A stretch of DNA of 64,000 nt from Albula goreensis (Eukaryota > Chordata > Actinopteri > Albuliformes > Albulidae), in assembly GCA_022829145.1 (NCBI GenBank), contig CM040764.1:3929552-3993551 (forward strand). Direction: 5' to 3'. The position numbers and the translations under genes were made by a program. Positions 23,723-35,681 of this stretch are shown piece by piece; the first letter of the stretch is position 1; each line of letters starts with the position of its first letter. A model generated the notes under the pieces. That model searched no databases. It was not told the origin of the DNA and worked only from the letters and a program-made list of their open reading frames with translations.

Positions 23723-23895
23723 TCCATTATGGCTCTCGCTGTGGCACGGTGCCTATGCTAGCAGTGCCAACAGAGCTCATGCTGTGTCACAGTGCCTTTA
23801 CTTATGGAGCCATTCTGGCTCTCAATATAACACTGCCTTTACTAATGGGTGCCATTCCGGCTCTCGCTATAGTGGTGACCCTTTACTGTTCTTAT
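23723..23895. repeat. Degenerate about 43-bp tandem repeat, four units
   Basis: CCATTATGGCTCTCGCTGT (23723), a diverged unit with CAGAGCTCATGCTGTGTCACAGTG (from about 23767), CCATTCTGGCTCTC (23810) and CCATTCCGGCTCTCGCTAT (23852) are spaced by about 42-44 bp. GTGCCTTTACTTATGG-type sequence recurs between them. Two overlapping open frames here (74 and 145 codons) are probably products of the repetition. Confidence 0.65.
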
Positions 23896-23929
23896 GTAAC
23901 CATGGGAGTCTGGGCCCCTGCATTATGAA

Positions 23930-24155
23930 TGAGGAGCGGTTCTGTGGTTAGAAAGGGGAAGTGGCGGCGTTCCACTGAGCCGCGGGGGGCTGTAATGAGC
24001 AGACACGCCGTGTGGGAGACGGCGGGTGAGCTGAGGATACGGGGCGCCATAAAAGTTTAAACAGAATGGTGCCAGTCATGGCACAGGCGGAAAGCTCGGC
24101 GGCGGCGGTGGCGGCGGTGGCGGATCCGAGCGACGCGACACCTGCTCTCACAAGG
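23930..24155. promoter_or_regulatory. CpG-rich patch with GGC/GGT repeat
   Basis: A locally GC-rich patch with many CpGs, including GGCGGCGGCGGTGGCGGCGGTGG at about 24097-24120, CCATAAAAGTTTAAAC and CGAGCGACGCGACACC. Too short and isolated for a firm CpG-island call; no TATA/TSS context established. Confidence 0.25.
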
Positions 24156-24317
24156 AGATTTTTTCTCAGCAGCCCCTGCAAAAAAAAAAAAACTTGGCCG
24201 TCAAAGACTGTTTCCTAGCCCTGAAAATTTAAGGACTTTGTATGTGGCTGTGAGAGGGGATTGCGTAGTTTTACGTTATATATTAGGGGGTTGTGAATTT
24301 GTAAGTAAACTGTATAT

Positions 24318-24503
24318 CAGGAGTGTCCAATCTTACCCAAAGTGCGGGCTTTTCTTCTATCCCATCACTGAAACACCCAATTCCCCAAATGAAGCTCTTG
24401 ATTGGAGCCTCTGATTAGTTGATTAGCTGGATCAGGTTTCTCTGAGGAGAATGAAAGCTTGCACCCACAGCAGCCCCTCGTTTAGTGGAGATCAGACACT
24501 CTC
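24318..24503. mobile_element. MITE with GAGTGTCCAATCTTA-type inverted ends
   Basis: The left end CAGGAGTGTCCAATCTTACCC is matched, inverted, by the right end GGAGATCAGACACTCTC. Internal CTTGATTGGAGCCTCTGATTAG and GCTTGCACCCACAGCAGCCC match a very common fish MITE with a palindromic layout. Confidence 0.75.
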
Positions 24504-26441
24504 GCCACGGATAAGATTTACGGTGAATTTCAATTATGTTTTCTCATTGTATGACAAACACAGAGTTCTGGGAGTTTAAAATGGAGCACAAAGCAGCCAA
24601 AAGAATGAAGCTTTAGACACTCCCTGCTTTCTTTATATCCTTAATGGGAAGTGGAGCTTGACAGAGGGAGTCTGGGAGCTGTATCTGCTGTTGTCATTAG
24701 CTGGATAAAGTGGAGTTTGGACTCTCTGGGTCGGCTGGCCAATGAGGAGAGGTAATATTGGGGGATCATGGCCCCTGGCATTCCTACTGGAGAGTGCCTG
24801 GAAAGAGAACAGCTTTGTGACATGGGCTTCCAGCAATTTGATTGGCTCTACCAAGTTTTAACAATGTTACGTTAATGGTTATTGGCTGAATGGACCTTTC
24901 AATTCAAGTCCCACCAAACGAACTGTCTTGTTTATTAGCAAAGCCTGTGAGCTGTGAAGAGCTTACTCCATTTCCTTGAAAACAAAGTGCTTTGCCTCTG
25001 TCTGTGCAAACTCCAATGCAGTGTACGTGAACCAAGAGGTGCTCGTTCCCTTGGCCTACTTCTGCACCAGATAAATTTACATGATATCACACATACTTGT
25101 GAATTTTCATGCGGTGGCGAAATACTGCATTGCTGATCAAAACGCAAGGACTACCTTGCAAATTGTACTTAAGCCTCACATAATTTTCTTCTTATTTTTC
25201 GAAAATTCTATGCTTGCACAGCAGGTCTGTGACTCATCAAAGCTGTCCTCTTTAAATACTCGTATTAAACTGAAATTAATATTTCCCTGTGTCCTCATAT
25301 CTTTGAAAGCAATAAAGAAGACACTGTGAGAGAGCCGGCTTTTACTGAGTGGTAAGGCTAGGCTTTCAAATCATTTACAGCACTTAGCTATGGAGTGAAT
25401 AAACTGCTGGTCTTACTGGGGAAATCTGGTAAAAAAAAAAAAAGAAAAAAGGGGTCGGACCCACCTAGAACACCCCCTCCACATGCCATATTCCCTCTTT
25501 TACTCAGACTTGAATATCTGCTGAGTTTTGTGCCTTCATACATATGCTGTCCTTTGATCCTTCAATGCATCTTTGGGTTATTGAATTGTATATTTGGATA
25601 AAACGGTATGTGCATTTATCTGTATAAACAGAATGTGATAAGAATGAAAATGTGTTTGAAAGAAATATGAGCATGAGGCTCTTTGTGTGGTGGAGCACCG
25701 CAGCGCCACAGTCTGGAAAGCAGGGTGCTGAATGTGGACCTTAGCAAACTGGCCCTCTAATTTTACTTCTGGTTTGGGAATGTTTTGGGAGGTAAATGGA
25801 GAGTCCATGCTCCACACATGCCTGTTATTAACTGAAGTATAAGAAGATTCTACAGTGTTCAGAGAGGGACTTGCATTAAGCCTGACCTGTGATACTTTCT
25901 GTTTCACAGAAAGATCCAGATATAGGAACTGTACATGCATGATAGATAGAGGAAGCCAAGGATAACATGTGTCTGATGGTTTAATCTGGATTTGATACAT
26001 GTCACGTTGTGGCAAATGTTACATCATACTGATGTATTGACAAAAGGTGCGATTTTGGACCCGGGTTACTTTTTCATAGTTCTAAGAACTGTTGGAGGAT
26101 CTACCCCATTTTTATTGTGTGCACACTGCAGGAACGGGAACGATCGTAGCTCTTAGAACTCTGTTTTGAGGGATTTTTAAGCTCCTACTTCAGGGTAGGT
26201 ACTATCCCAGCACAGGAGGAACTTTGAGTGACATAAGTGTACAGTGATTGGTCCAGACATAAGTGTATGTTGATTGGTCGAACATATGAACCAATGCAGC
26301 AGACATTTTCGCCTCTTAGCTCTCCTTCTTCTTGCTCTTTCAACCGCGTAGTCTAACTTTGCTTGTCCCCTTTCCAATGCCGTTATTATCTTGATACCCA
26401 TGACACAAAACAAACACACAGCTCCGATCACAGCGTCCTCC

Positions 26442-26472
26442 TTGTTGTTGTTGTTATTGTTGTTGTTGTTGC
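26442..26472. repeat. TTG trinucleotide microsatellite
   Basis: TTG units with one TTA interruption, inside the interrupted DNA element. Confidence 0.9.
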
Positions 26473-26586
26473 TGGCTTACATCACTTCAGCGTCCCTGGT
26501 GGTGCGAATGCAAACAGAAAAATGCCCATGAGAGTTTGTAGTTATTGGTGAACATCCCCAGCAGGTAGTGTCCCTCAAAAAGTCCC

Positions 26587-26754
26587 CCCATAAGGCCCAG
26601 GCCCGACCACAGCAGCCCAGGCTCGAATCCGGCCTGGGCCCCGCTGCATGCCCTCCCCCCTCTCTCTCCCCCCTGCACCCCCTGCCTGTCTCCCCACTCT
26701 AACTGTCAAATAAAGTGGAAAAATGCCAAAAATAATCTTTAAAAAAAAAAAATT
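26587..26754 (+). mobile_element. tRNA-derived SINE with intact target-site duplication
   Basis: GGCTCGAATCC at 26620-26630 fits a pol III B box. It is followed by CTGGGCCCCGCTGCATG, a C/T-rich block, CTGTCAAATAAAG and an A-rich tail, the layout of a common fish tRNA-SINE. The 10-bp AAAAAGTCCC flanks both sides (26577-26586 and 26755-26764), marking a LINE-type insertion. Intact duplications suggest a relatively recent insertion. Confidence 0.85.
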
Positions 26755-27119
26755 AAAAAGTCCCTAGAACTGTTTGGTGCCTAACGAGTTCTTCATATGT
26801 CAAGTCACACACTGCTGGATATTGACTGGTGTCAGTCTGTGTAGTCAGAAGCTGGGAAAGGCTCATGGATTGGGATTAGGAAAGGAGAGAAAAGAGAAAC
26901 TGGGGAAAGAAAGAATACTAACAAACATTAAAATATGAAACGTATGAAAATATGATAAATGGTCCCCAAACTATCACTTTTGACCCTTTGTTTGGTCATG
27001 AAGGGTGGCTGGGGGTTTTAAGATGCATGAAGCATATGTATATGATGTATTAAACCACAATGCTTTGGACATGTCTTCAATATGTAATTCCATATCTGAC
27101 AACGATATACTTTAATCAA

Positions 27120-27440
27120 AGGTGGTTCACAGAAAACGTGTTCTCCCAGTTAGCGGTCCACAGGCTCAGAGAGCTCTGAGAAAACGTTGGCGAAGCATCA
27201 AGGGAACGGAGATTGTGGCTTCGATCCTGTTCCTAGGTCAGCGGATTATGATTTCTGAGGCGTCGCGCGGAGGGACCGGGCGAGACGTCCGCTGCTGTCT
27301 GTCGATACCAGCCCACGGTCAGATTTTCAGGAGGCGTATCTCAAATGGCGCTACACCGGGGAGCAAGGATAAGACCGGCTGTCGGGTTGAAGGGGGTCGG
27401 GGGAAGGGGGAGCGATAACCCTGTCTGACAGATCATACAC
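27120..27440. promoter_or_regulatory. CpG-bearing island near 27.3 kb
   Basis: Contains GGCGTCGCGCGGAGGGACCGGG and several other CpGs, well above the surrounding intron. A 98-codon + strand frame covers it but shows no recognisable domain. The following block (27590-27760) holds GGTTTAATTAGG. Confidence 0.25.
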
Positions 27441-28766
27441 GGCGTACAGATGTTTGCATATCTGTCTGAGTAACAGCGGAAGAGGAAGAATACAACCTTG
27501 GCAGGGAAAATGGGTATCGAGGCTCCGATTCTTTGAAATGTAAAGTGGCTTGCATTGTGCCATGTCAATTCCTTCCCTGTAGCTGTGAGAAGGTGATTAG
27601 ATGCATTGATCCACTGGGCAAGGAAGGGCCCAGATAAGCTGTTCTTTATTTAGGGTTCCAGTGATGCTTGTCTGGGCAACGGTGCTCTCGGTTTAATTAG
27701 GTATCTATGCCCCTCCACAGGGCTTGCCTTGCTTAGCACCTAGACCCCTAGCCATAGTGCTCGCTGGCTAGTAATGACAAGCCAACCAAGGATGATATTA
27801 CTCCTTTTGAAGGCCGATTTGACTCATACTATGTAGCCATTGTAATGTCAGTGAAATTATGGATATTTTACCCGTACAAGTCAGTCAGTTATTGACTTCC
27901 TGCTCAAACAATTTCCTATATGCTGTGACGCACATTCTTGCGTATGTTTCAGATTTGCCGACCGAGTAAATGAGGGGGTGTTACTTTTTCCGATTTGCTC
28001 TGTGAAATACTTGTCTTTGCTTCTGTTTTATGTTCATTTGTTATAGGAAGTATTGGAAGCTTGAGCAGGCTTTTGAAATCGCTGGCTCCGCACGACAATA
28101 ATGAAAGGCAGGAGGGGGCTTTTTGTGTTCTACAAAGCAGAATTCATTCTTGTTGTAAGATCAAGACTTTCCCATATTTCTTGTTAATTAAATGTCTCTT
28201 TCACCTTGGAAAAAACAGGTTTGTAATGAAACATAATTTAGATGGAAGCAATAGTTGCCCAATATCAATATCTACATTTGGTAATATTGATCGAAAACAT
28301 TTGACCTTTCCAATCAGTATTGCTCAATGTAAGTATTGATTGATATTGAGAACAAAAATATGACCTACCCCAGTCTCCAGCAAAACTGTTCCTTCTTCTG
28401 TGTCACTTCACACTTCAAGGATATGGTTTTCACATTGAACACTCAGAATGAGGCAAGCTCAATCATCACCATTTCCATAGAAACACAATGAAAATTCAAA
28501 GCAAATTAATGCAAAACTATTTGAAATGAGTCATCAATTAAGAAGGTATTATCCTCCAGCTTCATGCGTTTTGTGACTCATGGCCTCCTTGTTTGTCTCT
28601 TTCTTTTTTCGAATGTCCCCAGCCATCCCTCTTCAGGGAGAGGCACAACGAGGTCAACAGAAGTGCAGGAAGCGCTAGAGTGATATTTATTAGGACGTAC
28701 AACGATGCAGGCCTCTAAATGGACCTCATTATCATGCAAACTATTCCTCTGTCAAATTACCCCCCA

Positions 28767-28768
<2 letters not shown>

Positions 28769-28798
<30 letters not shown>
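28769..28798. repeat. CA dinucleotide microsatellite
   Basis: Uninterrupted CA run of about 15 units. Confidence 0.97.
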
Positions 28799-29760
28799 CC
28801 CCCGTGTTCCTGCCTCTTTCGAGAATATTCATCTAAAGGGTATTTGTAGAACGTTCTTGAATGTCCATCAAAAGGGTATTTGAAGAATTAGAATGTCAAC
28901 TGTTAAGTGATTTGGCGCATACCTGTGTTTTTGACAAAAATCAGTCATATTATGTTCTGTGAACTCTTATTTTGTTTTAATAAAACCGTCCTGAGCTTTG
29001 TTCAATGCTGAAAGAACGAGTTTGACCTTGTTGTTTAGATTATGGAAGCTGAGAGCATGATTTTGGATTATATCAAAAAAAAAAAAAAAAAAGTCGACGG
29101 ACATTAAATAGAGGTTTGTTAACCTTGAGGGCCTTCAGTACCATTGGTGGCAATGCAAATGATTTATTTGTGACTTTTTTTCTACCTCACAGTTTCAGGC
29201 AATTAACGCCCCCGCAGGTCACATGCAAAAGCAGGACTGGAAATATGAAGATTGAAAGGAAACGAGTCTGTCTGAGTGCGAGGCCCACGGTATTCACTGC
29301 CTGTGCCAGGCTGAACCCCGATCACCACTTCCAGCAAATGGAAGTGTAATAACATGCTTCAATGCCAAGTGCACCATTTTGCGTAAATCACAGTGATCGC
29401 TGAAATCCCTCCAATTTGTTTACATCAATCTCTGATTCAGCGATTCGGAAAGTCCGATATAATCTGTTCTACTCTTCTTTCCCTTATTTATTACGGTTTT
29501 AGAATGCCCAACTGACACTAAAAGATCACTATCTCCTCAATATGGCCAATTCATGTTTGTATTTACTTCAGTACCCTCAAATTTGTTGCCTCGGTTACTT
29601 CTGTATTGATCATTACATGTTCTTCCACACTACCCTGCAAAAGGTACTGTATGTTTTTCCCCCAAAACACGACAGTTTTATGTATGTTTTGAGTACTGGC
29701 TCTTCTAAGGTTGACGAATATTATTTTGTCGCAGCACTAAAAGGATATCTTGTCACTATT

Positions 29761-29834
29761 ACTGAATAAATACATGTAATATAAGTCACTTTGAATTAAA
29801 AGCATCTGCTAAAGGACAATAATGTCAATGTAAA
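29761..29834 (+). mobile_element. SINE/LINE 3' tail fragment
   Basis: ATAAGTCACTTTGAATTAAAAGCATCTGCTAAAGGACAATAATG-type sequence is a worn version of the 'AAGTCGCTTTGGATAAAAGCGTCTGC' tail shared by many fish SINEs and their LINE partners. No 5' tRNA part was recognised upstream. Confidence 0.6.
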
Positions 29835-32262
29835 CTATAGGGCTGTTCTGTTACATGAGTGGTCAGACCGTCACAGTTTGTATTTGAATTAATAGATTTG
29901 CACTGAATTTGAGCTGAGATTTGAGAAAAATAAGTTAATTTTAAGTTAGTTTTAAAATAGCGTTGCACAATGATCCAAGTTTGAAAATGGACGCCAGTGA
30001 AAGTATGAGTATATTGATCCAGAAAGGAAATTTTCTGACTCTTTCCATTCCCCCTCTGAAAAAAAAAGTGTTTTCACACAAGCTCTGTTATACATTCTGT
30101 TGTACATTGTAGATATAACTATCCTGTTTATACTGCACGACTGAGGGGGAATTACTTTTCCAGCTAGTTCCATAAACTCCTACACCACCACTCTCTGCTT
30201 CCAATTTATGAGCCTTTCATAGAAGAAAACGAGGAACTCAGGCTGGCTGGAGGGGGCCCTGCCGGCTCTTTGTGTCAATAATGAACAGGTGGGCTTTTTA
30301 TGTTACAAATCATAACTCGTATCTATTACAAGATTAAGATTACCCATGTTTTTTGTCGGTGAGAGGTGTTTTTAGTGCGAAATGATTCAGAAATAAAATG
30401 AAGAGAAGGTATGGCTGGAGTGGGCTTTCAAGAATAAGGTCTCTCACAGTTGTAGGGAGGCGTCATTATTGCTCATTCAGAGATATTTACACAATCCATC
30501 TTACGTTGTCACATTTGAACAGCCATATTTTGCGCCTTCCCACTGAGATTTAATTCTCTACAACCTGAATGCCTCCTTGTATCCGCAATTAATTGTCATA
30601 GAAACCAAAACATCATTCTTCCCAGAATTCCCTTTTGCCCCCCTCTCAGCAGCTGGTAGGTGATCTTCTCTAGCTTCAAAAGACTGACATGAGGGTGTGC
30701 TTAGCTCAATTAAAACGAGCCGTTTGCACTTAGCTGGATCATATCAATCTTAAAGGAGTGCCGCAAAACAGAGTAAGACCCACTTTGGATTGTCGCGTTA
30801 ACCGAAGCCAGATAAGTCACATTTTGAAGTCTGTTTAAGAAAGATTGGTGGTCTTTTGTGTTAAACACAGCTGTGACAAGGCCATTCACAGCTTTAATGA
30901 GATAAGGTTAATCAAAAGCGTTGACATACATGTAGGAAGGTACAGTACAGTGATCTCAGCTCACATGCGCTTTCGTCACAACAGAATGTATTAAGTATTA
31001 CAATTTGCATGAAAGTAATGATGGTTGAATGAGCTTTCATGAGCCTATTCTCTAACCTGTCAATCTCTGACACCGATCAAAATGTTTTTCTCTCATTACA
31101 GCCGATGTGGTCATTGGTCACTGAGTCATGGACACTACATAGTAGCTCCTCCATTTTTGTTTCAATGAAACCTCACTCCACCATCACACTTGAAAGCATG
31201 CACAGATATCCTTTTACTTGTTGAGCCACCTAAGGGGCTGAAATGAAATGTCTTGATGATTTTGTTGTAGTTTAGAAAAACCAGCTGTTAGGCTACAATT
31301 TTCTCTCAGTGTTTGGTTGCGTAAACAGGTTGATGATTCAGACGTAATCAGAGACTGATTCGCGATAACGAGTAGTTTTGGGAACATGAGCACGTCCAAA
31401 CACGTACACAGATTTAAGGAGGAGCGCAAGGGTACCTCAGTCGTTAATTTGTACATTTTTTTTCCGGGTGCATGTTTTTATTATACTCAGTTAACTCCAG
31501 AATAGTAGGATGAACAAGCAGGTGAAAGAGCTTGTTTGTTATTCAGCAAATGTGGTTCGGTCCTGGCAAGAATCCACAAGATTAGAAAGATATGGTTGCT
31601 GTTTATGTCAATTTAACAAACAAAAAATAGCTAAAACAATCTATCCTCAGGTAATTGCTTAAATTGAGCAGTAGGCAAATAATGTCACAAGTCAGCTCTC
31701 AATTCATGCTCAGAGCTAAGGCTTTGAAAATGAAAAATTTTAGTTCTGTATCCAGTTTTTAAAAATATATTGCATATTAACATAACCATAAAATAATGTT
31801 ATTCTGCAGATCACAAGGGGTTATGTTTCTGTATTTCAGTGACTTCTGTGAAAATGTGTCAGATCAATATCATTATTTTTAAATGCTTATAATGTCTAAA
31901 TTTCAAACGTGCACTCATTTACACAAGCTGTGCTGATTGAGGGAACCTCTACTATTGATCGGGGAGAGCACAGACAAGCATCTGCTCTCCTACAAAGCAT
32001 GAGATATCACTTGCCACTTATTTTCACACTGTGGGCCGTAAATCAGCGTATGAGCTGGAGGAAGACCCCTCATGTGAAGCTTGTGCAGGTAATTACGCAA
32101 TTGTGTGAGGACCCAAATGACCAGGAGGGGTTGCTGGAGAGTCATAAGACTATTCCTGCTGACTGAATGCTTTCATTCTAGTGACGTTAAGCATGGAAAA
32201 TAAGGGTAATGGTTTTATGTATATATTACCTGCAGTGCTGATGTCATCAGTGCATCATCAGG

Positions 32263-32880
32263 ATGCAAACTGTGGGGCCCATCCACACACTGGAACAGTG
32301 CCTTAACAGGATGCAAACTGTGGGGCCCATCCACACACTGGAACAGTGTCTTAACAGGATGCAGACTGTGGGCCCCATCCACACACTGGAACAGTGCCTT
32401 AACAGGATGCAGACTGTGGGCCCCATCCACACACTGGAACAGTGCCTTAACAGGGTGCAGACTGTGGGCCCCATCCACACACTGGAAGAGTGCCTTAACA
32501 GGGTGCAGACTGTGGGCCCCATCCACACACTGGAACAGTGCCTTAACAGGATGCAGACTGTGGGCCCCATCCACACACTGGAGCAGGGCCTTAACAGGAT
32601 GCAGACTGTGGGGCCCATCCACACACTGGAACAGTGCCTTAACAGGATGCAGACTGTGGGCCCCATCCACACACTGGAAGAGTGCCTTAACAGGGTGCAG
32701 ACTGTGGGGCCCATCCACACACTGGAACAGTATCTTAACAGGGTGCAGACTGTGGGGCCCATCCACACACCTGGAACAGTGTCTTAACAGGATGCAGACT
32801 GTGAGGCCCATCCACACACTGGAACAGTGCCTTAACAGGATGCAAACTGTGGGTCCCATCCATGCTCTGGAACAGTCTCT
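32263..32880. repeat. 48-bp minisatellite, 13 tandem copies
   Basis: Copies start at 32263, 32311, 32359, 32407, 32455, 32503, 32551, 32599, 32647, 32695, 32743, 32792 and 32840. Copy 11 carries one extra C and copy 13 is diverged. Each unit contains two inverted repeats: TGTGG-7-CCACA and CACTG-GAA-CAGTG. Because 48 is a multiple of three, long frames run through on both strands (174 codons +, 173 and 223 codons -) with 16-residue periods. These carry no domain and I treat them as noncoding. Flanking sequence is ordinary intron. Confidence 0.95.
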
Positions 32881-33575
32881 GCACATATCAAGCCATTCTA
32901 TTTGCTCTTAATTATTTCTTCCGATATCAATGTATTATAAGGCTCACAATGCCATCGGTTTAGTATTCTCAGATCATTATATATTTATCAAAAAAATATC
33001 ACAAGCTGAACATAATTCATTATATTTGTATGCTCACGCTAATTAAGATAACAGAAGCCAATTTCAAGGTTGGACAGTTGGATAATTTCCTTCATGTAAT
33101 TTATGAAAGAAAGAAAGAATGAACGCATCATAAACTCAATCATATCATGGAAACAGACTAATCTGGAACAGGTGTTATCTTCTACTTTAAGAAACAACAG
33201 ATTTTCTATTCCAGCAATACTTGTCCTCAAGGGGAATTATCTTGACATATATTAAGTTGCTTTTTATCTGTTTAGCCTTACACAGTGTTTCAGCTCCGCT
33301 GGGGGACTTTTGCTGACCTGGAGGTAGGAGCGATAAAAGCTAACGGCATGATAAAAGACGCCGCTGAGTCTGAGCGGGTTTAATAGTTTTGGGGATTGCA
33401 GGCTTGATTCTATGCTATGCCAAAACGAAAAGAGTCACCTGCTGTCAATACCTGCGTACCATTGTGTTGGGGTTGTAGTTTTGGTCACTAGACATGGTTG
33501 ACAGGACTTTCAGTTCAGTCCTACTCAAATATCGCTGACCAGAATACATTCCTTAAAGTTACTTCACTATGTTAT

Positions 33576-33692
33576 GAGTACTGATCTGGGATCAGTTTTC
33601 CCATGTCTTTATAATATTATTATCCATTATGAACTAAAAGGTGTGATTCAAGAGATGCTAGATCAGTTCTGAGACACAAGAAGAATAGGGCC
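33576..33692. mobile_element. MITE of the GATCTAGGATCAG family, copy 3
   Basis: The left arm is GAGTACTGATCTGGGATCAGTTTTC. The right side is GCTAGATCAGTTCTGAGACAC followed by AATAGGGCCC. This is the best-preserved terminal part among the three copies in the window. Confidence 0.7.
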
Positions 33693-35681
33693 CATGAATT
33701 AGTAAACCAAAAAATGTCACTCAGTTCAATCCTGCATTATTTTAAAAATTCTGTTTTATTTTGAGTACAACAACATGAATTTTGCTACTGTCATTCCTCA
33801 TGTTTTTGGCATAAAAATATGGATAAGCACAGATGATATATCTATGCATGCACTGGTTTCCTTTTTAACACCATCATTCTACCTTTGTCATGCCATCCCA
33901 TTTCTAAATATGAACTCCAATCTCAATAAATGTGAAACAAATGATTTTTCCCTTCCGTATTCTTTAGAAACTGCCATTGTATAGCAAAGTGCATTGTAGT
34001 TCAGTCTGAAGATTTTGCAGGGAGACCAAAAAAAAGAAAAACAGCAAAAAATAGACTAGATATATTTTTAAAAAGACAAACTTTTTAAACAGATTTTCTT
34101 GTTTTTACAATGAAGCTGTCATCAATGACCAAAGTGAGGAAAAAAAACATTTCCTATATGACTTTTTTTTTTCCATAAATCTGAGCTAGCTGTGTTGAGA
34201 AGCTGTGTCAGAGCATCTGTTTTCCTTTGCTATCTATCAAGGGAAACGCGTTCGTATAGCTTGCGTGCTGCGCGGCGGCTTCATTTGCATCAGATTTATT
34301 TTTGGTTTCTTCGAAATTGCTGCGGGATAACCGACATCCTCCGTGTGGAATTGCAAGGCAGCGAATGCCAGTCTTAATGGATGGGAGAAGACTTTTTTTT
34401 TTTTGTCATTGTGAGATTTTTTTTCAGGACATGTTCTCAACAAAAAAGACCCGTAAAGAATGGAGGTTTGGTCGTGTTCACTGTTAGGGGAGTGAAGCAG
34501 GCTGAGAGTGTGTGTGTCGGTGGGAGGTGGTATTAATTTCTTGGCGAACATAAATCGTTCTGGACCGGCCCCAAGGTGTGGTATTGAATCTGTACTGCTG
34601 TGCTGGTGTTTGTCTGTGACTGGCAACCCTGCAGGGCAAACACGTGACTGGCTGTCATGTTGCCCGAGAGATGGAGGGTGTCAGTCTCACTGCTCTCTAG
34701 CGACCCCTGCTGTTCGGTTCATCCTGGTTACACAATGCTGCACATGAAGTGACTTCCTCTGACTCTTCCTCTGAGTAATCTCAATTTGGGCGGGCGAGAA
34801 GATGTCATTCGCTTTCTCATGTCATTTGCTTCGGAGGAGAGCATGTGATTGGCTGGACCCTCCCAAACTGATACCAGAGGTGTTAACAATGAGAACAGCT
34901 TGTGAATATGATTAGGTGGCCTGAATAGCAAGAGGAAGGGAAGTAAATCTTGCTTTCTGTACAAACATTTCAAAATAACCAAAAGAACCCGTGTCTCAGC
35001 CCAGTGATGAAATGAAACAAACTGTGTTGTTTACAGTGTTGCTTTTCAGACTCTTGCCAAGAATTTGTCTTTTTGAAGTTTTCTTGGTAAGGTACATTTC
35101 ACATTTAAACCATTCTTTTTCATTCTCTATTATTTACAGAATGTGGCCAAAGAGAATGCTAGCAGCACAGAGCCAAGCGAGGAGCAGTTAATAAATACAA
35201 TGTTTGTCAGACTCAACATTTGTGGTTCACTTCTAAACTTATAATATTACACTAAATGAAATTAAGGCCCATGAAATCATACCCTATGGTCTGACCAAGT
35301 AGATTAGATACCACAGATTTTTTTTCCAAAGCTCAGTTACTTCCTCTGATGATTAATGATCTCATGTAGATGGGACTCCAATTGGAGGTGATGATCCAAG
35401 TCGACTCAGCCATTGACCTATATCATAAGCTGATTAGCAGATTTTTTTCCAAAGTGCATATTAACCTGGGCAATTGGAGGTGATTTTGATGACCTATATC
35501 GTTTCAACACTTCAGTGATGAATTTAAATCACCGAGTCGCTGAAGTCTCAGTGCACCACTCTCCCTCGGCCTAAATTAACTGCTGATTTAAAGGAAGAGT
35601 CAAAAACTGCAGTATTAGAGTATTAGAGGGAGAGAGACAGAAACAGAAAGACAGAGAGTGAAGTCATACTTAATGCCGATC

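Larger units (their letters stand above)
26078..26771. mobile_element. Nonautonomous DNA element interrupted by a SINE
   Basis: AGTTCTAAGAACT at 26078-26090 and AGTCCCTAGAACT at 26759-26771 form imperfect inverted ends. Inside is a direct repeat (ACATAAGTGTA...TGATTGGTC twice at about 26230-26280) and a TTG microsatellite. Without the SINE at 26587-26764 the element would be about 515 bp. No transposase frame is visible. Superfamily is uncertain. Confidence 0.5.

Noticed and set aside
23514..23951. 145-codon frame and an overlapping 74-codon hydrophobic frame
   Set aside because: Both run through the 43-bp degenerate tandem repeat. The membrane-like hydrophobic stretch is a repeat by-product and there is no gene context.
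26620..26630. B box as a sign of a true tRNA gene
   Set aside because: It is followed by a C/T-rich body, a poly-A tail and target-site duplications, so it is a SINE.
29070..29092. A-run of about 18 as the tail of a processed pseudogene
   Set aside because: The preceding bases show no recognisable coding sequence or target-site duplication.
32215..32886. Open frames of 173-223 codons on both strands
   Set aside because: They are produced by the 48-bp minisatellite, whose length is a multiple of three. The 16-residue periodic translation exists on both strands and matches no family I know.
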